Origin: Tianweitania populi
GTDB lineage: Bacteria > Pseudomonadota > Alphaproteobacteria > Rhizobiales > Rhizobiaceae
DNA length: 64,000 nucleotides
NCBI RefSeq assembly: GCF_014652875.1
Contig: NZ_BMZQ01000002.1
Span: 1-64,000 of the forward strand
Reading direction: 5' to 3'
Positions 17,061 through 27,295 of this stretch are shown one piece after another (within the stretch, counting starts at the first letter, position 1; the number at the start of each line of letters is the position of its first letter). The translations under genes and the position numbers were made by a program. The notes under the pieces are model-generated. The model was given only the letters and a program-made list of their open reading frames with translations, ran no database searches and was not told the DNA's origin.

Positions 17061-19457
17061 TTAACTTTGAGCTCGTCCTAATTCCCCTGAACGTAGTTGG
17101 GAAAATTCGCTCCTTGCTTGAAGTTCACCGAGTGGCATTGGCTTGGAGAAAAGGAAGCCTTGCAGGTCGGTGCATCCAAGGGCCACAAGAAAGTCCCGCT
17201 GCGCTTCGGTTTCTACACCTTCCGCAGTTGTCGAAATACTCAGAGTACGCGCGAGGCTCAGCAGCCCGGAGACGAGCGCGGCTCCATCCGCTCTGGCTCC
17301 GAGGAGCGCTACGAAAGATCTGTCGATCTTTATTCTATCTATGCCGAAATGCATGAGATGGCTTAGGGATGAGTACCCCGTGCCGAAGTCGTCAAGGGAG
17401 ACCTGTACACCTCTTGCCCGAAGACGCCTCAATGCTCCGGCGATGTCGCGGCTGTCTTCAATCAGGGCGGACTCTGTTACTTCAAGTTCGAGACGTGACG
17501 GAGGCAAGCCTGTCTCAAGAAGCACGGTCTCAACCACATCCTCAAAGCCCGGCACTCGTAGTTGCGAAGGTGAGACATTTACGGCCACGAAGGTGTCTGG
17601 CGACCAACTTGCTGCAGCGCTGCAGGCCTCCCGCAGCACCCAACGACCCAGCAGTTCAAGCAAGCCGCCCTCCTCCGCAAGCGGAATGAACTCGTCGGGT
17701 GCTAGAAAACCATGCCGTGGATGATGCCATCGGATCAACGCTTCCGCGCCAGACGGCTTGTAGCCATCCGACGCACGGTGGATTGTTTGGTAATAGAGAT
17801 CGAGTTTCCCGAAATTCTCGTCAAAGCCGAAGGTAGAAGCAGACTGGCCGTTTTGCCCCAGACCGCTGTCTGGCGAGTTCTCCAGCAGCTTGCGCAACTC
17901 GCCCTTGAGCGCTTCCCGTGCGTCGCGGCCCTCTTCCATGTCTGGCTGAAACAGCACAGATCTCCCGCGACCCTGGTTCTTGGCCTCGTACAAAGCAACA
18001 TCGGCCTGTCTCAGGATCTCGCTTGCACTCCCTCCTGAGGGCGGAAGAAGCGTCATGCCCGCCGACCCGCCTATGTGGGCCACAACTTCTCCTGACCGGA
18101 GATGGAAGGGACGGCTTAGTTCAGCTACAAGCGCCTTGCATTTGTCACCAAGGGTATTTTCCTCCCTGCCGCTGGTGCAGATCAGGAGCGCAAACTCGTC
18201 GCCACCAATCCTGGCCAGGACGTCAGCCGGTCCTATTATGGATCGCATGCGCTCGGCGGCCGTACGGATCAGTTCGTCCCCGGCCGCGTGACCGAAGCGG
18301 TCATTGACCGCTTTGAAGCGGTCAAGGTCGATCAGGGCAATCGCTGATCGCTGATCGGACACCGGCTTTTTCGCAAGACATTCTTCCAGCTGAGCCGAGA
18401 AATAGGCGCGGTTTGGCAAGGCCGTCAGGACATCATGGCTCGCCAGATGGCGGGCATTGGCTTCGCTGAGCTTGAGTTCGATCAGGCTCGTTCTGAGACG
18501 TTTAAGAAGCAGCAGGAAGAGGACGGCAATGACAAGTGCTGCGCCTAGCAAAGCAGGCAGAAGGCGTCCAATAACCCTGGAGCCAGGCAGGTCGGGGCTC
18601 CAGACGATGAAGCCGATCGGTTCTCCAGTGGCGCCAGCATCGATCTGAACGGCCACTTCATTGGGATCGGGATCTGCAGAGCGAGCAAACCGGGCACCAT
18701 TCAATCCTTGCTCGCGGCTTAGATCGTCAAGCGCGGCACCGTCCAGGAAGCGGATTGCGATCAGATAGCGCATGTCTTGCGGCGTGAGAGGTGGCTCTCT
18801 TGAGCTGAGATCCTCGGCACGATTTATTGGCGCGATACCGGCAATTGTGGGACGGCCCTCTAGGCGCATCAGTTCAGCAAAGCTGCCGCGACGAGAACTT
18901 GATTCCGACGAGTTGGCGAGGACATTGTTGCTGGACATTCGACGAGCCGGATTTGCGCCAGGCTGTCTTTCACGCAGCAGCGGCAGCAGCAGCGGTCGTA
19001 TCCATCGATAGCGTGCCTCCACTTCCGGACCCGAGCGCATCGCCAATTGTCCATTGCCATCAACCACGAATGCTTGGTCGTAACCGAACACGGCAACAAC
19101 GATCTTGCTTATCGTTTCCGCGGATTCCGGCCCAGCTACCTCCGACGCCAAAACATCGCCGCTGCTGACCGGACTGGGAACACGGCTGACTTGCGAGGAC
19201 AATAAAGCCATGTAGCCGGAGCTCACCTGGTCGATCGCTTCGGCCACCTGGTCGACCTGTTCGTGAAGGCGTTGATTAATGAGCGACCGCTGACGTTCAA
19301 GCGCAGCGGCATCGCTTTCGGCACCAGCCCAGAGGCCGGACAGAACGACGAGGCCTAAGGTTGCGAGTCCAATCCCCCCAATCAACCACAGGACGCTGCT
19401 GGAAGCATTGGCAGCGCGGTACATCAGATAGCCAGGCTCTGGAAGGTTAAGACGCAC
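17061..19457 (-). CDS. Membrane-bound GGDEF-EAL protein (cyclic di-GMP turnover)
   Basis: About 798 residues. Two membrane helices (about 21-43 and 297-318) flank a periplasmic sensor of CHASE4 type with FGYDQAFVVDGNGQLAMRSG. The GGDEF domain has RIGGDEFALL (near residue 418) and an intact active site; the inhibitory RxxD site is replaced by GPAD. The EAL domain follows with AEALIRWHHP, EVTESALIED, LDDFGTGYSSL and KIDRSF, all catalytic positions kept. So it may make or degrade c-di-GMP. Start: GTG at 19455-19457 with GGGGGA six bases upstream; a TTG at 19463 and an ATG at 19424 are alternatives. It is divergent from an orphan periplasmic binding protein. Confidence 0.92.
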   Translation of the reverse strand: MRLNLPEPGYLMYRAANASSSVLWLIGGIGLATLGLVVLSGLWAGAESDAAALERQRSLINQRLHEQVDQVAEAIDQVSSGYMALLSSQVSRVPSPVSSGDVLASEVAGPESAETISKIVVAVFGYDQAFVVDGNGQLAMRSGPEVEARYRWIRPLLLPLLRERQPGANPARRMSSNNVLANSSESSSRRGSFAELMRLEGRPTIAGIAPINRAEDLSSREPPLTPQDMRYLIAIRFLDGAALDDLSREQGLNGARFARSADPDPNEVAVQIDAGATGEPIGFIVWSPDLPGSRVIGRLLPALLGAALVIAVLFLLLLKRLRTSLIELKLSEANARHLASHDVLTALPNRAYFSAQLEECLAKKPVSDQRSAIALIDLDRFKAVNDRFGHAAGDELIRTAAERMRSIIGPADVLARIGGDEFALLICTSGREENTLGDKCKALVAELSRPFHLRSGEVVAHIGGSAGMTLLPPSGGSASEILRQADVALYEAKNQGRGRSVLFQPDMEEGRDAREALKGELRKLLENSPDSGLGQNGQSASTFGFDENFGKLDLYYQTIHRASDGYKPSGAEALIRWHHPRHGFLAPDEFIPLAEEGGLLELLGRWVLREACSAAASWSPDTFVAVNVSPSQLRVPGFEDVVETVLLETGLPPSRLELEVTESALIEDSRDIAGALRRLRARGVQVSLDDFGTGYSSLSHLMHFGIDRIKIDRSFVALLGARADGAALVSGLLSLARTLSISTTAEGVETEAQRDFLVALGCTDLQGFLFSKPMPLGELQARSEFSQLRSGELGRAQS

Positions 19458-19644
19458 AGACAATCCCCCACTAAGGCGGAGTATCTCGCCAATGCGTTGA
19501 GCATGCCTTACGAAACAACTGGAACTTGCTTTTATGATTACATTGAAACGTCGATTCCGATTTCAATTTATCTTAAGCTGTTTCCGGCCACCGTTGTCGC
19601 GCAGCGGAGCCGATTTGCGTTGCTCCATACAGCCGGGAGGTCTC

Positions 19645-20442
19645 ATGCGCTTCGCCAATGCGTCACCGCTTTCCCCTGCGCTCTTCGCGGCTGTAAGTAT
19701 CCTGATGATCGCCTTTCCAGACTTCAGCCAGGCGCAGACCAAAGTGATTACCAAAATTGCGGTGGAAGGCAGCTTTCCGCCCTTCAACTATGTCGACGCG
19801 GACAACAAACTTCAGGGCTTCGACGTCGAGATTGCTCGCGCGCTTTGCGAGACTGCAAACCTTTCGTGCGAGTTCATCATCCAGAAATGGGATGACATGA
19901 TCCCGAACCTAAACGCGCGCCATTACGATGCTATCGTTTCCTCGATGTCGATGAGCGAGGAGAGACAGAAGCTCGTTGCCTTCACGAACAGCTATTATTC
20001 CAGCCCTTCGGTTTTCGTCGTCCGCAAGGAAAGAGAAATGCCTGACTTCCAGTCGAGGTCTCTGGGTGGCCTTGCTCTTGGCGTCACTCTGGATACGGTG
20101 CAGGCAGCTTACGTCGCCGAGTTCTTTCCCGATGCAAAGGTGACGATCTTCCCCTCATCGCCTGACCTCTACAAAGGGCTCGCGGAAGGAAGCATCGACG
20201 TAGCCTTCGAGGACAAACTTGCGATCTACGACTGGCTGACAAACACAAAGGCGGGTGGCTGCTGCGAGTTCAGAGGCAACGACATCATCGATCGCAAATT
20301 TTTCGGCGACGGTGCCGGGATCGCCATCCGCAAGGCAGATGACGACCTCCGCGCAAAATTCAACACTGCACTGGCCGAGATCTCTTCGAACGGAACCTAC
20401 GACGCTATCAACGCCAAATACTTTCCGTTCAGCATTCGATAA
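19645..20442 (+). CDS. Periplasmic amino-acid-type substrate-binding protein (orphan)
   Basis: 265 residues of the SBP_bac_3 family. A signal peptide MRFANASPLSPALFAAVSI is cut near FSQAQ-T. Mature motifs: IAVEGSFPPFNYVDADNKLQ, GFDVEIARALCETANLSC, NARHYDAIVSSMSMSEERQ and VAFEDKLAIYDWL. These fit receptors for basic or polar amino acids. GGGAGG directly precedes the chosen ATG; longer frames lack one. No ABC permease or ATPase accompanies it, so it may serve a distant transporter or act as a signal receptor with the divergent GGDEF-EAL protein 187 bases away. The latter is inference only. Confidence 0.9.
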   Translation: MRFANASPLSPALFAAVSILMIAFPDFSQAQTKVITKIAVEGSFPPFNYVDADNKLQGFDVEIARALCETANLSCEFIIQKWDDMIPNLNARHYDAIVSSMSMSEERQKLVAFTNSYYSSPSVFVVRKEREMPDFQSRSLGGLALGVTLDTVQAAYVAEFFPDAKVTIFPSSPDLYKGLAEGSIDVAFEDKLAIYDWLTNTKAGGCCEFRGNDIIDRKFFGDGAGIAIRKADDDLRAKFNTALAEISSNGTYDAINAKYFPFSIR

Positions 20443-20580
20443 GGGTGAACTGCGTCGCGAAGGTGCAGTCTTGGCAACCAAATCAGCTTGGCTGAGCGCT
20501 TAGGAACCAACCCCCGCCATCTCGCCACTTGCCATCTGACTGTCGCCACCCGAAAAGGAAACGAACCTGGAGGCGCCGGC

Positions 20581-21348
20581 GTGTTTCTTTCTGAACGGCA
20601 TGCAACGATCATCGCAATGGCCAAGGAGAATGGCCGTGTTCTGGTCGGTGATCTTGCTGCGCATTTCAATGTCACTCCGCAAACGATCCGCAAGGAACTG
20701 AACGACCTTTGCAACCAGCGCCTGTTGACGCGCACCCATGGCGGTGCACTGTTTCCATCGGGCATTGAGAACATGGAATACGAAGCGCGGCGTCTCATCG
20801 CCGCCGCCGAAAAGGATGCGATCGGTCGGGCAGCGGCCGACATCATCCCGAACAATGCATCGCTGTTCGTCAATATCGGCACGACCACAGAAGCTGTTTC
20901 GGAAGCTTTGCTCGCTCATAGCGGCCTCATGGTAATTACCAACAACATCAACGTCGCCAACCGGATGCGTGTTTATCCATCGATCGAAGTCATCATCGCC
21001 GGGGGCGTCGTGCGCGGCTCGGATGGCGGCATTGTCGGCGAGGCAGCGGTGGATTTCATTCGTCAGTTCAAGGTCGATTATGCCGTGATTGGCGCATCCG
21101 CGATCGACCATGATGGAGCGTTGCTGGATTTTGATCTTCGCGAAGTAAAGGTGGCGCAGGCAATCATTGCCAACGCGCGCCATGTCATCCTTGTGGCCGA
21201 CGCCACCAAGCTGGAGCGCACTGCGCCCGTAAGGATCGGGCAACTTGCGCAGGTCGACACCTTCATTACCGACCGATGCGACGTCGAAGCCTTACGCACG
21301 ATCTGCGCCCAAAACGATGTTCGCCTTGTCGAGACCGCCACCAGATAA
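20581..21348 (+). CDS. glpR: DeoR-family repressor of glycerol genes
   Basis: 255 residues. The N-terminal DeoR helix-turn-helix spans ERHATIIAMAKENGRVLVGD and FNVTPQTIRKELNDL, followed by RTHGGAL; the sugar-phosphate sensor domain has NIGTTTEAVSEAL, NNINVANRM and ADATKLERTAPVRIGQL. GlpR represses in the absence of glycerol 3-phosphate. I chose the GTG at 20581 because GGAGG lies seven bases before it and the protein then starts at VFLSERHA; the open frame continues 31 codons upstream without similarity. It heads the glp cluster, 114 bases before glpD. Confidence 0.92.
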   Translation: MFLSERHATIIAMAKENGRVLVGDLAAHFNVTPQTIRKELNDLCNQRLLTRTHGGALFPSGIENMEYEARRLIAAAEKDAIGRAAADIIPNNASLFVNIGTTTEAVSEALLAHSGLMVITNNINVANRMRVYPSIEVIIAGGVVRGSDGGIVGEAAVDFIRQFKVDYAVIGASAIDHDGALLDFDLREVKVAQAIIANARHVILVADATKLERTAPVRIGQLAQVDTFITDRCDVEALRTICAQNDVRLVETATR

Positions 21349-21361
21349 GCTGACATAGTGT

Positions 21362-21407
21362 TTGACATTCGTTTGAGTTTGAAACTAACCTTCACTTACT
21401 TTCGTTA
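21362..21407 (+). promoter_or_regulatory. Candidate glpD promoter and GlpR-site region
   Basis: A TTGACA box lies at 21362-21367 between glpR and glpD. ATTCGTTT (21367-21374) and TTTCGTTA (21400-21407) form imperfect direct repeats; TTTCG-type repeats are common in DeoR-family operators. The -10 region is poor. This is a candidate only. Confidence 0.3.
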
Positions 21408-21462
21408 TGGCGCGGAATAAGCATCAGGCGGGGGTTGGAGGAGCTCTTTCAGCGGCGGGCGG

Positions 21463-22974
21463 ATGTACGACATCCTTGTCATCGGCGGTGGCGTTAACGG
21501 CTGCGGAATTGCCCGCGATGCCGCAGGACGTGGCTATTCGGTGCTGCTTGCGGAAATGAATGACCTCGCCAGCGGCACGTCTTCTTGGTCTACCAAGCTC
21601 ATCCATGGCGGCTTGCGCTATCTGGAACATTACGAGTTTCGGCTGGTACGCGAAGCGCTGATTGAGCGCGAGGTTCTGTGGCGGAATGCGCCGCACATCA
21701 TCTGGCCGATGCGCTTCGTGCTGCCTCATGCTCAGGGCCTTCGGCCTGCCTGGCTGATCCGCCTCGGGCTGTTTCTCTACGACAATCTGGGTGGCCGCCG
21801 CTTGCTACCCCCTACCGGCACGCTCGACATGCGCAGCGATCCAGCCGGACTTCCGTTGAAGCCCGGGTTTGCAAAAGCGTTCGAATATTCGGACTGCTGG
21901 GTCGACGATGCCCGTCTGGTTGTCCTGAATGCGCGAGACGCGGCTGATCGCGGCGCTGAGATTCTGACCCGCACCAAAGTGGTGCGCGCCGTGCGTGATG
22001 GAGACCACTGGCGCGTCACGCTCAGAGACACGATCAGTGGCGAAACGCGTGACATCACGGCTCGCCTGATCGTCAATGCGGCGGGTCCTTGGGTCGATCG
22101 TGTCATCGCCGATGCGCTGAACGTTCCGGAAAAGCACCATGTTCGGCTGGTTCAGGGCAGCCACATCGTGGTGCGCCGAAAGTTCAGCGACCCGCGCGCC
22201 TACTTCTTCCAGAACCGCGATGGGCGGATCATCTTCGCCATTCCCTATGAGACCGATTTCACGCTGATCGGCACGACGGACCGTGATTATACCGGTGAGC
22301 CCGGCTCGGCCGCGATATCGCAGGAAGAGACCGACTATCTCTGCGCAGCCGCCAGCGAATATTTCCGTGAGCCTGTTCGGCGCGGAGACATTGTGTGGAC
22401 TTATTCCGGTGTCCGGCCGCTCTACGACGATGGTGCATCCAAGGCGCAGGAAGCGACGCGCGACTATGTTCTGAAATCCGAAGGTGGACCGGGGCAAGCG
22501 CCGCTCGTGAACATCTTTGGCGGCAAGATCACGACTTATCGTCGATTGGCGGAGTCGATGCTGCAAAAAATTGAGGCGCTGATCGGTCGTAAGGGCAGCG
22601 CCTGGACGGCGACGGCACCGCTTCCAGGCGGCGATTTCCCGGTTGAGGGCTTCGATAAGGAGGCCGACCGGCTTTTGCGTGATTATCCGTTCTTGGCTTC
22701 GAACGGCGCTCGACGCCTGTCGCGGCTTTACGGAACGCGCGCCCTAAGCTTCCTCGGCAATGCAAATGACGCTGCTGATCTGGGCCAAGTGTTCGGCCAC
22801 GGCTTGACGGAGGCTGAGGTTCGGTACCTGATGGATCAGGAATGGGCGCTCACGGCGGAAGACGTCCTTTGGCGCCGCACCAAGCTCGGCTTACACTTGG
22901 AGGAGCGCCAAGTGGCGGCCCTCGAGTACTTTATAAGGACGACCGCTAAGCGATATCGACCCGCAGCGGAATAG
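21463..22974 (+). CDS. glpD: Glycerol-3-phosphate dehydrogenase (FAD, aerobic type)
   Basis: Membrane-associated flavoprotein that oxidises glycerol 3-phosphate to dihydroxyacetone phosphate and passes electrons to quinone. 503 residues, the usual size. The FAD motif is ILVIGGGVNGCGIARDAAGR at the start; WSTKLIHGGLRYLEHYEF is the family block, LIVNAAGPWVD the second nucleotide motif, and FGGKITTYRRLAE the C-terminal signature. It is the second gene of the glp unit; the importer begins 22 bases later. GGAGGAG upstream at 21436-21442 is far for a ribosome site, so the start is set by homology. Confidence 0.95.
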   Translation: MYDILVIGGGVNGCGIARDAAGRGYSVLLAEMNDLASGTSSWSTKLIHGGLRYLEHYEFRLVREALIEREVLWRNAPHIIWPMRFVLPHAQGLRPAWLIRLGLFLYDNLGGRRLLPPTGTLDMRSDPAGLPLKPGFAKAFEYSDCWVDDARLVVLNARDAADRGAEILTRTKVVRAVRDGDHWRVTLRDTISGETRDITARLIVNAAGPWVDRVIADALNVPEKHHVRLVQGSHIVVRRKFSDPRAYFFQNRDGRIIFAIPYETDFTLIGTTDRDYTGEPGSAAISQEETDYLCAAASEYFREPVRRGDIVWTYSGVRPLYDDGASKAQEATRDYVLKSEGGPGQAPLVNIFGGKITTYRRLAESMLQKIEALIGRKGSAWTATAPLPGGDFPVEGFDKEADRLLRDYPFLASNGARRLSRLYGTRALSFLGNANDAADLGQVFGHGLTEAEVRYLMDQEWALTAEDVLWRRTKLGLHLEERQVAALEYFIRTTAKRYRPAAE

Positions 22975-22996
22975 AGCAAGACGGAGGGAGGCCGGA

Positions 22997-24076
22997 ATGC
23001 TCGAAATCAGAAACGTCTCGACGCTGGTGGGTGGCCGAACGCATATCGATGGCGTTTCGATCAACCTCGAACGTGGCACGCTCAATGTGCTGCTTGGCCC
23101 GACCCTTTCGGGCAAGACTTCGTTGATGCGCCTGATGGCAGGGCTCGACCGACCGACATCGGGCCAGGTGCTTGTTGATGGCAAGGACGTCACTGGCGTT
23201 CCGGTACAGAAGCGCAACGTCGCGATGGTGTACCAGCAGTTCATCAACTACCCCGCGATGACGGTCTACGAAAACATCGCTTCGCCGCTGCGTGTCGCCG
23301 GAAAGGACAAGGGCGCCATCGACAAGGCGGTCCGCGACGCTGCCGCCCTGCTGAAGCTGACGCCCTATCTGGACCGCATGCCACTCAGCCTGTCCGGCGG
23401 TCAGCAGCAGCGAACGGCTTTGGCACGAGCGATTGTCAAGAATGCCGAGCTGGTGCTGCTCGACGAGCCGCTGGCCAATCTCGACTACAAACTTCGCGAG
23501 GAACTTCGGGCCGAACTGCCCCGCCTTTTTGCCGCGACTGGCGCCGTCTTCGTTTACGCGACCACTGAGCCACACGAGGCGCTGCTGCTGGGCGGCAACA
23601 CGGCCACCCTTTCCGAGGGGCGCATCACGCAGTTCGGGCCGACCGTCGATGTGTTCCGCAAGCCGCTCGACTTGATAACGGCTCGAACTTTCGCCGACCC
23701 GCCGCTGAACACGCTGGCCGTGCAAAAGGTAGGCACCCGTCTTGAGATCGAGGACGGACCCGCCTTGCCTCTGCCGCCGAATGCGAATGGCACAGCGGAC
23801 GGCAGCTATACGATCGCCATCCAGCCGCACCACCTCTCGCTGTCGACACCCGCTGGAGAGGCCATCGCGCTCAAAGGCCGCGTTTCGATCGTGGAGATCA
23901 CCGGTTCCGAAAGCTTCGTGCATCTCGATTTTTCCGGCACGCGCTGGGTCATGCTTGCTCATGGCATCCACCAGTTCGAGCAGGGCGACGAGGTCACGTT
24001 CTGGCTCGAGCCGCGCCACATCATGGTCTTCGACGCATACGGACGGGCAGCGACATCGCTGGCGGAGGCTGCGTAA
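22997..24076 (+). CDS. glpS: Glycerol ABC importer ATP-binding subunit GlpS
   Basis: 359-residue CUT1-type ATPase. Walker A is LLGPTLSGKTSLMRLMAG, an unusual but complete form; the Q-loop region is YQQFINYPAMTVYEN, the signature LSLSGGQQQRTALARA, and Walker B LVLLDEPLANLDYKLR. A C-terminal TOBE-like domain follows. In Rhizobium leguminosarum two such ATPases (GlpS and GlpT) serve the glycerol transporter; here they are likewise adjacent, four bases apart. A GGAGG at 22983-22987 precedes the ATG. Works with GlpT, GlpP, GlpQ and GlpV in the inner membrane. Confidence 0.92.
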   Translation: MLEIRNVSTLVGGRTHIDGVSINLERGTLNVLLGPTLSGKTSLMRLMAGLDRPTSGQVLVDGKDVTGVPVQKRNVAMVYQQFINYPAMTVYENIASPLRVAGKDKGAIDKAVRDAAALLKLTPYLDRMPLSLSGGQQQRTALARAIVKNAELVLLDEPLANLDYKLREELRAELPRLFAATGAVFVYATTEPHEALLLGGNTATLSEGRITQFGPTVDVFRKPLDLITARTFADPPLNTLAVQKVGTRLEIEDGPALPLPPNANGTADGSYTIAIQPHHLSLSTPAGEAIALKGRVSIVEITGSESFVHLDFSGTRWVMLAHGIHQFEQGDEVTFWLEPRHIMVFDAYGRAATSLAEAA

Positions 24077-24080
24077 AACG

Positions 24081-25147
24081 ATGGCACGCATCGACCTTGA
24101 CCATATCCGGCACGCATACGGGGCACGGACGCAGAAGCCGGCTCAATATGCGCTGAAAGAGGTGCATCACACCTTTGAGGACGGCGGCGCCTATGCCCTT
24201 CTCGGGCCATCCGGATGCGGCAAGACCACGCTGCTCAACATCATCTCCGGTCTGGTGCAATCATCCGAAGGGCGCATCCTATTCAACGGCCGCGACGTGA
24301 CGCCGCTGTCGACCCAAGAGCGCAACATTGCCCAAGTGTTTCAGTTTCCGGTCATCTACGACACGATGACGGTCTACGACAATCTGGCCTTCCCGCTGCG
24401 AAACCGGGGTGTTGCCGAGCGGGAGGTGGACCGCACGGTTCGCGAGATCCTAGCCATGATCGACCTGGAGAGCTGGACCAACCGCAAGGCACGTGGACTT
24501 ACGGCCGACCAGAAGCAGAAGATTTCGCTCGGCCGCGGCCTCGTGCGTGCCGATGTCAACGCCATCCTGTTCGACGAACCGCTGACGGTCATCGATCCGC
24601 ACATGAAGTGGGTTTTGCGCTCGCAGCTCAAGCAACTCCACAAGCGCTTCGGCTACACGATGGTCTATGTCACGCACGACCAAACCGAGGCGCTGACCTT
24701 TGCAGACCAGGTCGTCGTGATGTTCGAAGGCGAGATCGTTCAGATCGGAACGCCAGCCGAACTTTTCGCGCGGCCCGAGCACACCTTTGTAGGCTACTTC
24801 ATCGGCTCACCCGGCATGAACGTTCTGCCTGTGACTTTGGAGGGCGGGACGGCGCGGATTGGCACCAACGAAATCCAACTGCACACCGCGCCAACCCAAG
24901 CTCCAAACGGCACGATTGAACTCGGCATCCGGCCTGAATTCGTGCGGATCGGGCGCGAGGGGATGCCTGCTACGGTTACCAAGGTCGAGGATGTCGGCCG
25001 CCACCGTATCGTGCGCGCCAAAGTGGAAGGGCACGAGGTTGCGGCGATCCTTGGCGAGGACGACGAAATTCCAGCCGAGCCTCGGATGATCTTCGACCCG
25101 GCCGGCATCAATCTCTACGCCGACAACTGGCGGGTGGAAACGGCGCG

Positions 25148-25151
<4 letters not shown>
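24081..25151 (+). CDS. glpT: Glycerol ABC importer ATP-binding subunit GlpT
   Basis: 356 residues, second ATPase of the glycerol importer (not the MFS glycerol-3-phosphate transporter of the same name in enteric bacteria). Walker A ALLGPSGCGKTTLLNII and Walker B NAILFDEPLTVIDPHMKW are good, the H-loop is MVYVTHDQTEAL, but the signature is GLTADQKQKISLGRGL instead of LSGGQ. The start ATG is at 24081, four bases after glpS; a longer frame from 23742 only overlaps glpS. It overlaps glpP by four bases (ATGA). An asymmetric GlpS/GlpT pair is expected. Confidence 0.92.
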
Positions 25152-26014
<863 letters not shown>

Positions 26015-26015
26015 C

Positions 26016-26915
26016 ATGAACGACACCGTATCGCGCGTTAATCTGGCCGGCACGGCAGCACCATCGCTTGCAGCCTCGGACAAGCTCGCCCGTTCGATGC
26101 GCCGACGCGGCGACGAGAGCCGCTTCTGGTGGCTGGTTCCCTTGCTCTACATCCTGTTTCTGATGCTGCCGATCTACTGGCTCATGAACATGAGCTTTAA
26201 GACGAACCAGGAGATCCTCGGCACATTTTCGCTGTGGCCACAGAGCCCAACGCTTCGGAACTATCAGGTCATTCTGACAGACCCATCCTGGTACAAGGGC
26301 TACATCAACTCGATCATCTACGTGGTCATGAACACGGTAATTGCGGTGACAGCAGCCCTGCCCGCCGCCTATGCCTTTTCCCGCTATCGGTTCCTCGGCG
26401 ACAAACACCTGTTCTTCTGGCTCCTGACCAACCGCATGGCGCCGCCGGCGGTGTTCGCCTTGCCCTTCTTCCAGCTTTATTCAGCCTTCGGACTCATCGA
26501 CACGCACATCGCGGTAGCGCTCGCGCATTGCCTGTTCAACGTGCCGCTAGCGGTGTGGATCCTGGAAGGCTTCATGTCGGGCGTGCCGAAGGAGATCGAC
26601 GAAACCGCCTATATCGACGGCTACTCTTTTCCGCGCTTCTTTGTGAAGATCTTCATGCCGCTGATTGCGAGCGGCGTCGGCGTCGCAGCGTTCTTCTGCT
26701 TCATGTTCTCTTGGGTCGAACTGTTGCTCGCCCGCACACTGACGACCACCGAAGCCAAGCCGATCTCCGCGATCATGACGCGCACGGTTTCCGCTTCCGG
26801 TCTCGACTGGGGCGTCCTGGCGGCAGCAGGAGTTCTGACCATCATCCCCGGTGCTCTCGTGATCTGGTTCGTTCGAAATTACATCGCCAAGGGCTTCGCC
26901 CTTGGTCGAGTTTGA
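26016..26915 (+). CDS. glpQ: Glycerol ABC importer permease GlpQ
   Basis: 299-residue permease of the MalG/UgpE type, not the periplasmic phosphodiesterase with the same symbol in E. coli. About 35 cytosolic residues precede the first span (LLYILFLMLPIYWLMNMSFK). The EAA loop is PKEIDETAYIDGYSFPRFFV, and GALVIWFVRNYIAKGFALG ends the protein. The ATG at 26016 has GGAGCGG before it and follows the glpP stop by one base. With GlpP it makes the membrane part of the glycerol importer. Confidence 0.93.
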   Translation: MNDTVSRVNLAGTAAPSLAASDKLARSMRRRGDESRFWWLVPLLYILFLMLPIYWLMNMSFKTNQEILGTFSLWPQSPTLRNYQVILTDPSWYKGYINSIIYVVMNTVIAVTAALPAAYAFSRYRFLGDKHLFFWLLTNRMAPPAVFALPFFQLYSAFGLIDTHIAVALAHCLFNVPLAVWILEGFMSGVPKEIDETAYIDGYSFPRFFVKIFMPLIASGVGVAAFFCFMFSWVELLLARTLTTTEAKPISAIMTRTVSASGLDWGVLAAAGVLTIIPGALVIWFVRNYIAKGFALGRV

Positions 26916-26930
26916 GCGGAGGGTTTGACC

Positions 26931-27212
26931 ATGAACCTTTCCTGGATGGCATGGACCCTGCCGACCGCAGCCTTTTTCGTCACGATCCTGCTTCTGCTGG
27001 TCGGGATGGCAGCCTGGGAATACGCATCCCCCGGCGGCAATCCGCGCGTCGGTATCCTGCGCTTCGAGACGACGCGCGGCGACCGGCTCTTCGTCTCGCT
27101 GCTCGGCAGCGCCTTCATCCATCTCACATGGCTCGGGCTGATCGGCCCCAATCTGTGGTGGGCACTCGCTCTTTCGGTGGTTTACGCGATCGGCGTCTTC
27201 CGTTTCGTCTGA
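26931..27212 (+). CDS. glpU: GlpU, small membrane protein of the glycerol operon (DUF2160)
   Basis: 93 residues with two or three membrane spans: WTLPTAAFFVTILLLLVGMA, then a cytosolic part with RFETTRGDRLFVSLLGSAF, then WLGLIGPNLWWALALSVVYA. This is the DUF2160 family, which occurs between permease and binding-protein genes in rhizobial glycerol operons; its job is not defined, possibly an accessory of the permease. The ATG at 26931 follows GGAGG by several bases; a TTG six bases earlier is less likely. Confidence 0.85.
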   Translation: MNLSWMAWTLPTAAFFVTILLLLVGMAAWEYASPGGNPRVGILRFETTRGDRLFVSLLGSAFIHLTWLGLIGPNLWWALALSVVYAIGVFRFV

Positions 27213-27295
27213 GGGAGGACTTGTGGTTCCGGCTGGAGGGCCGGAGCTAAATGCTAGGGAAGTGAACTCGTCGCTTTTTCCAGGGAGGAACGAAC

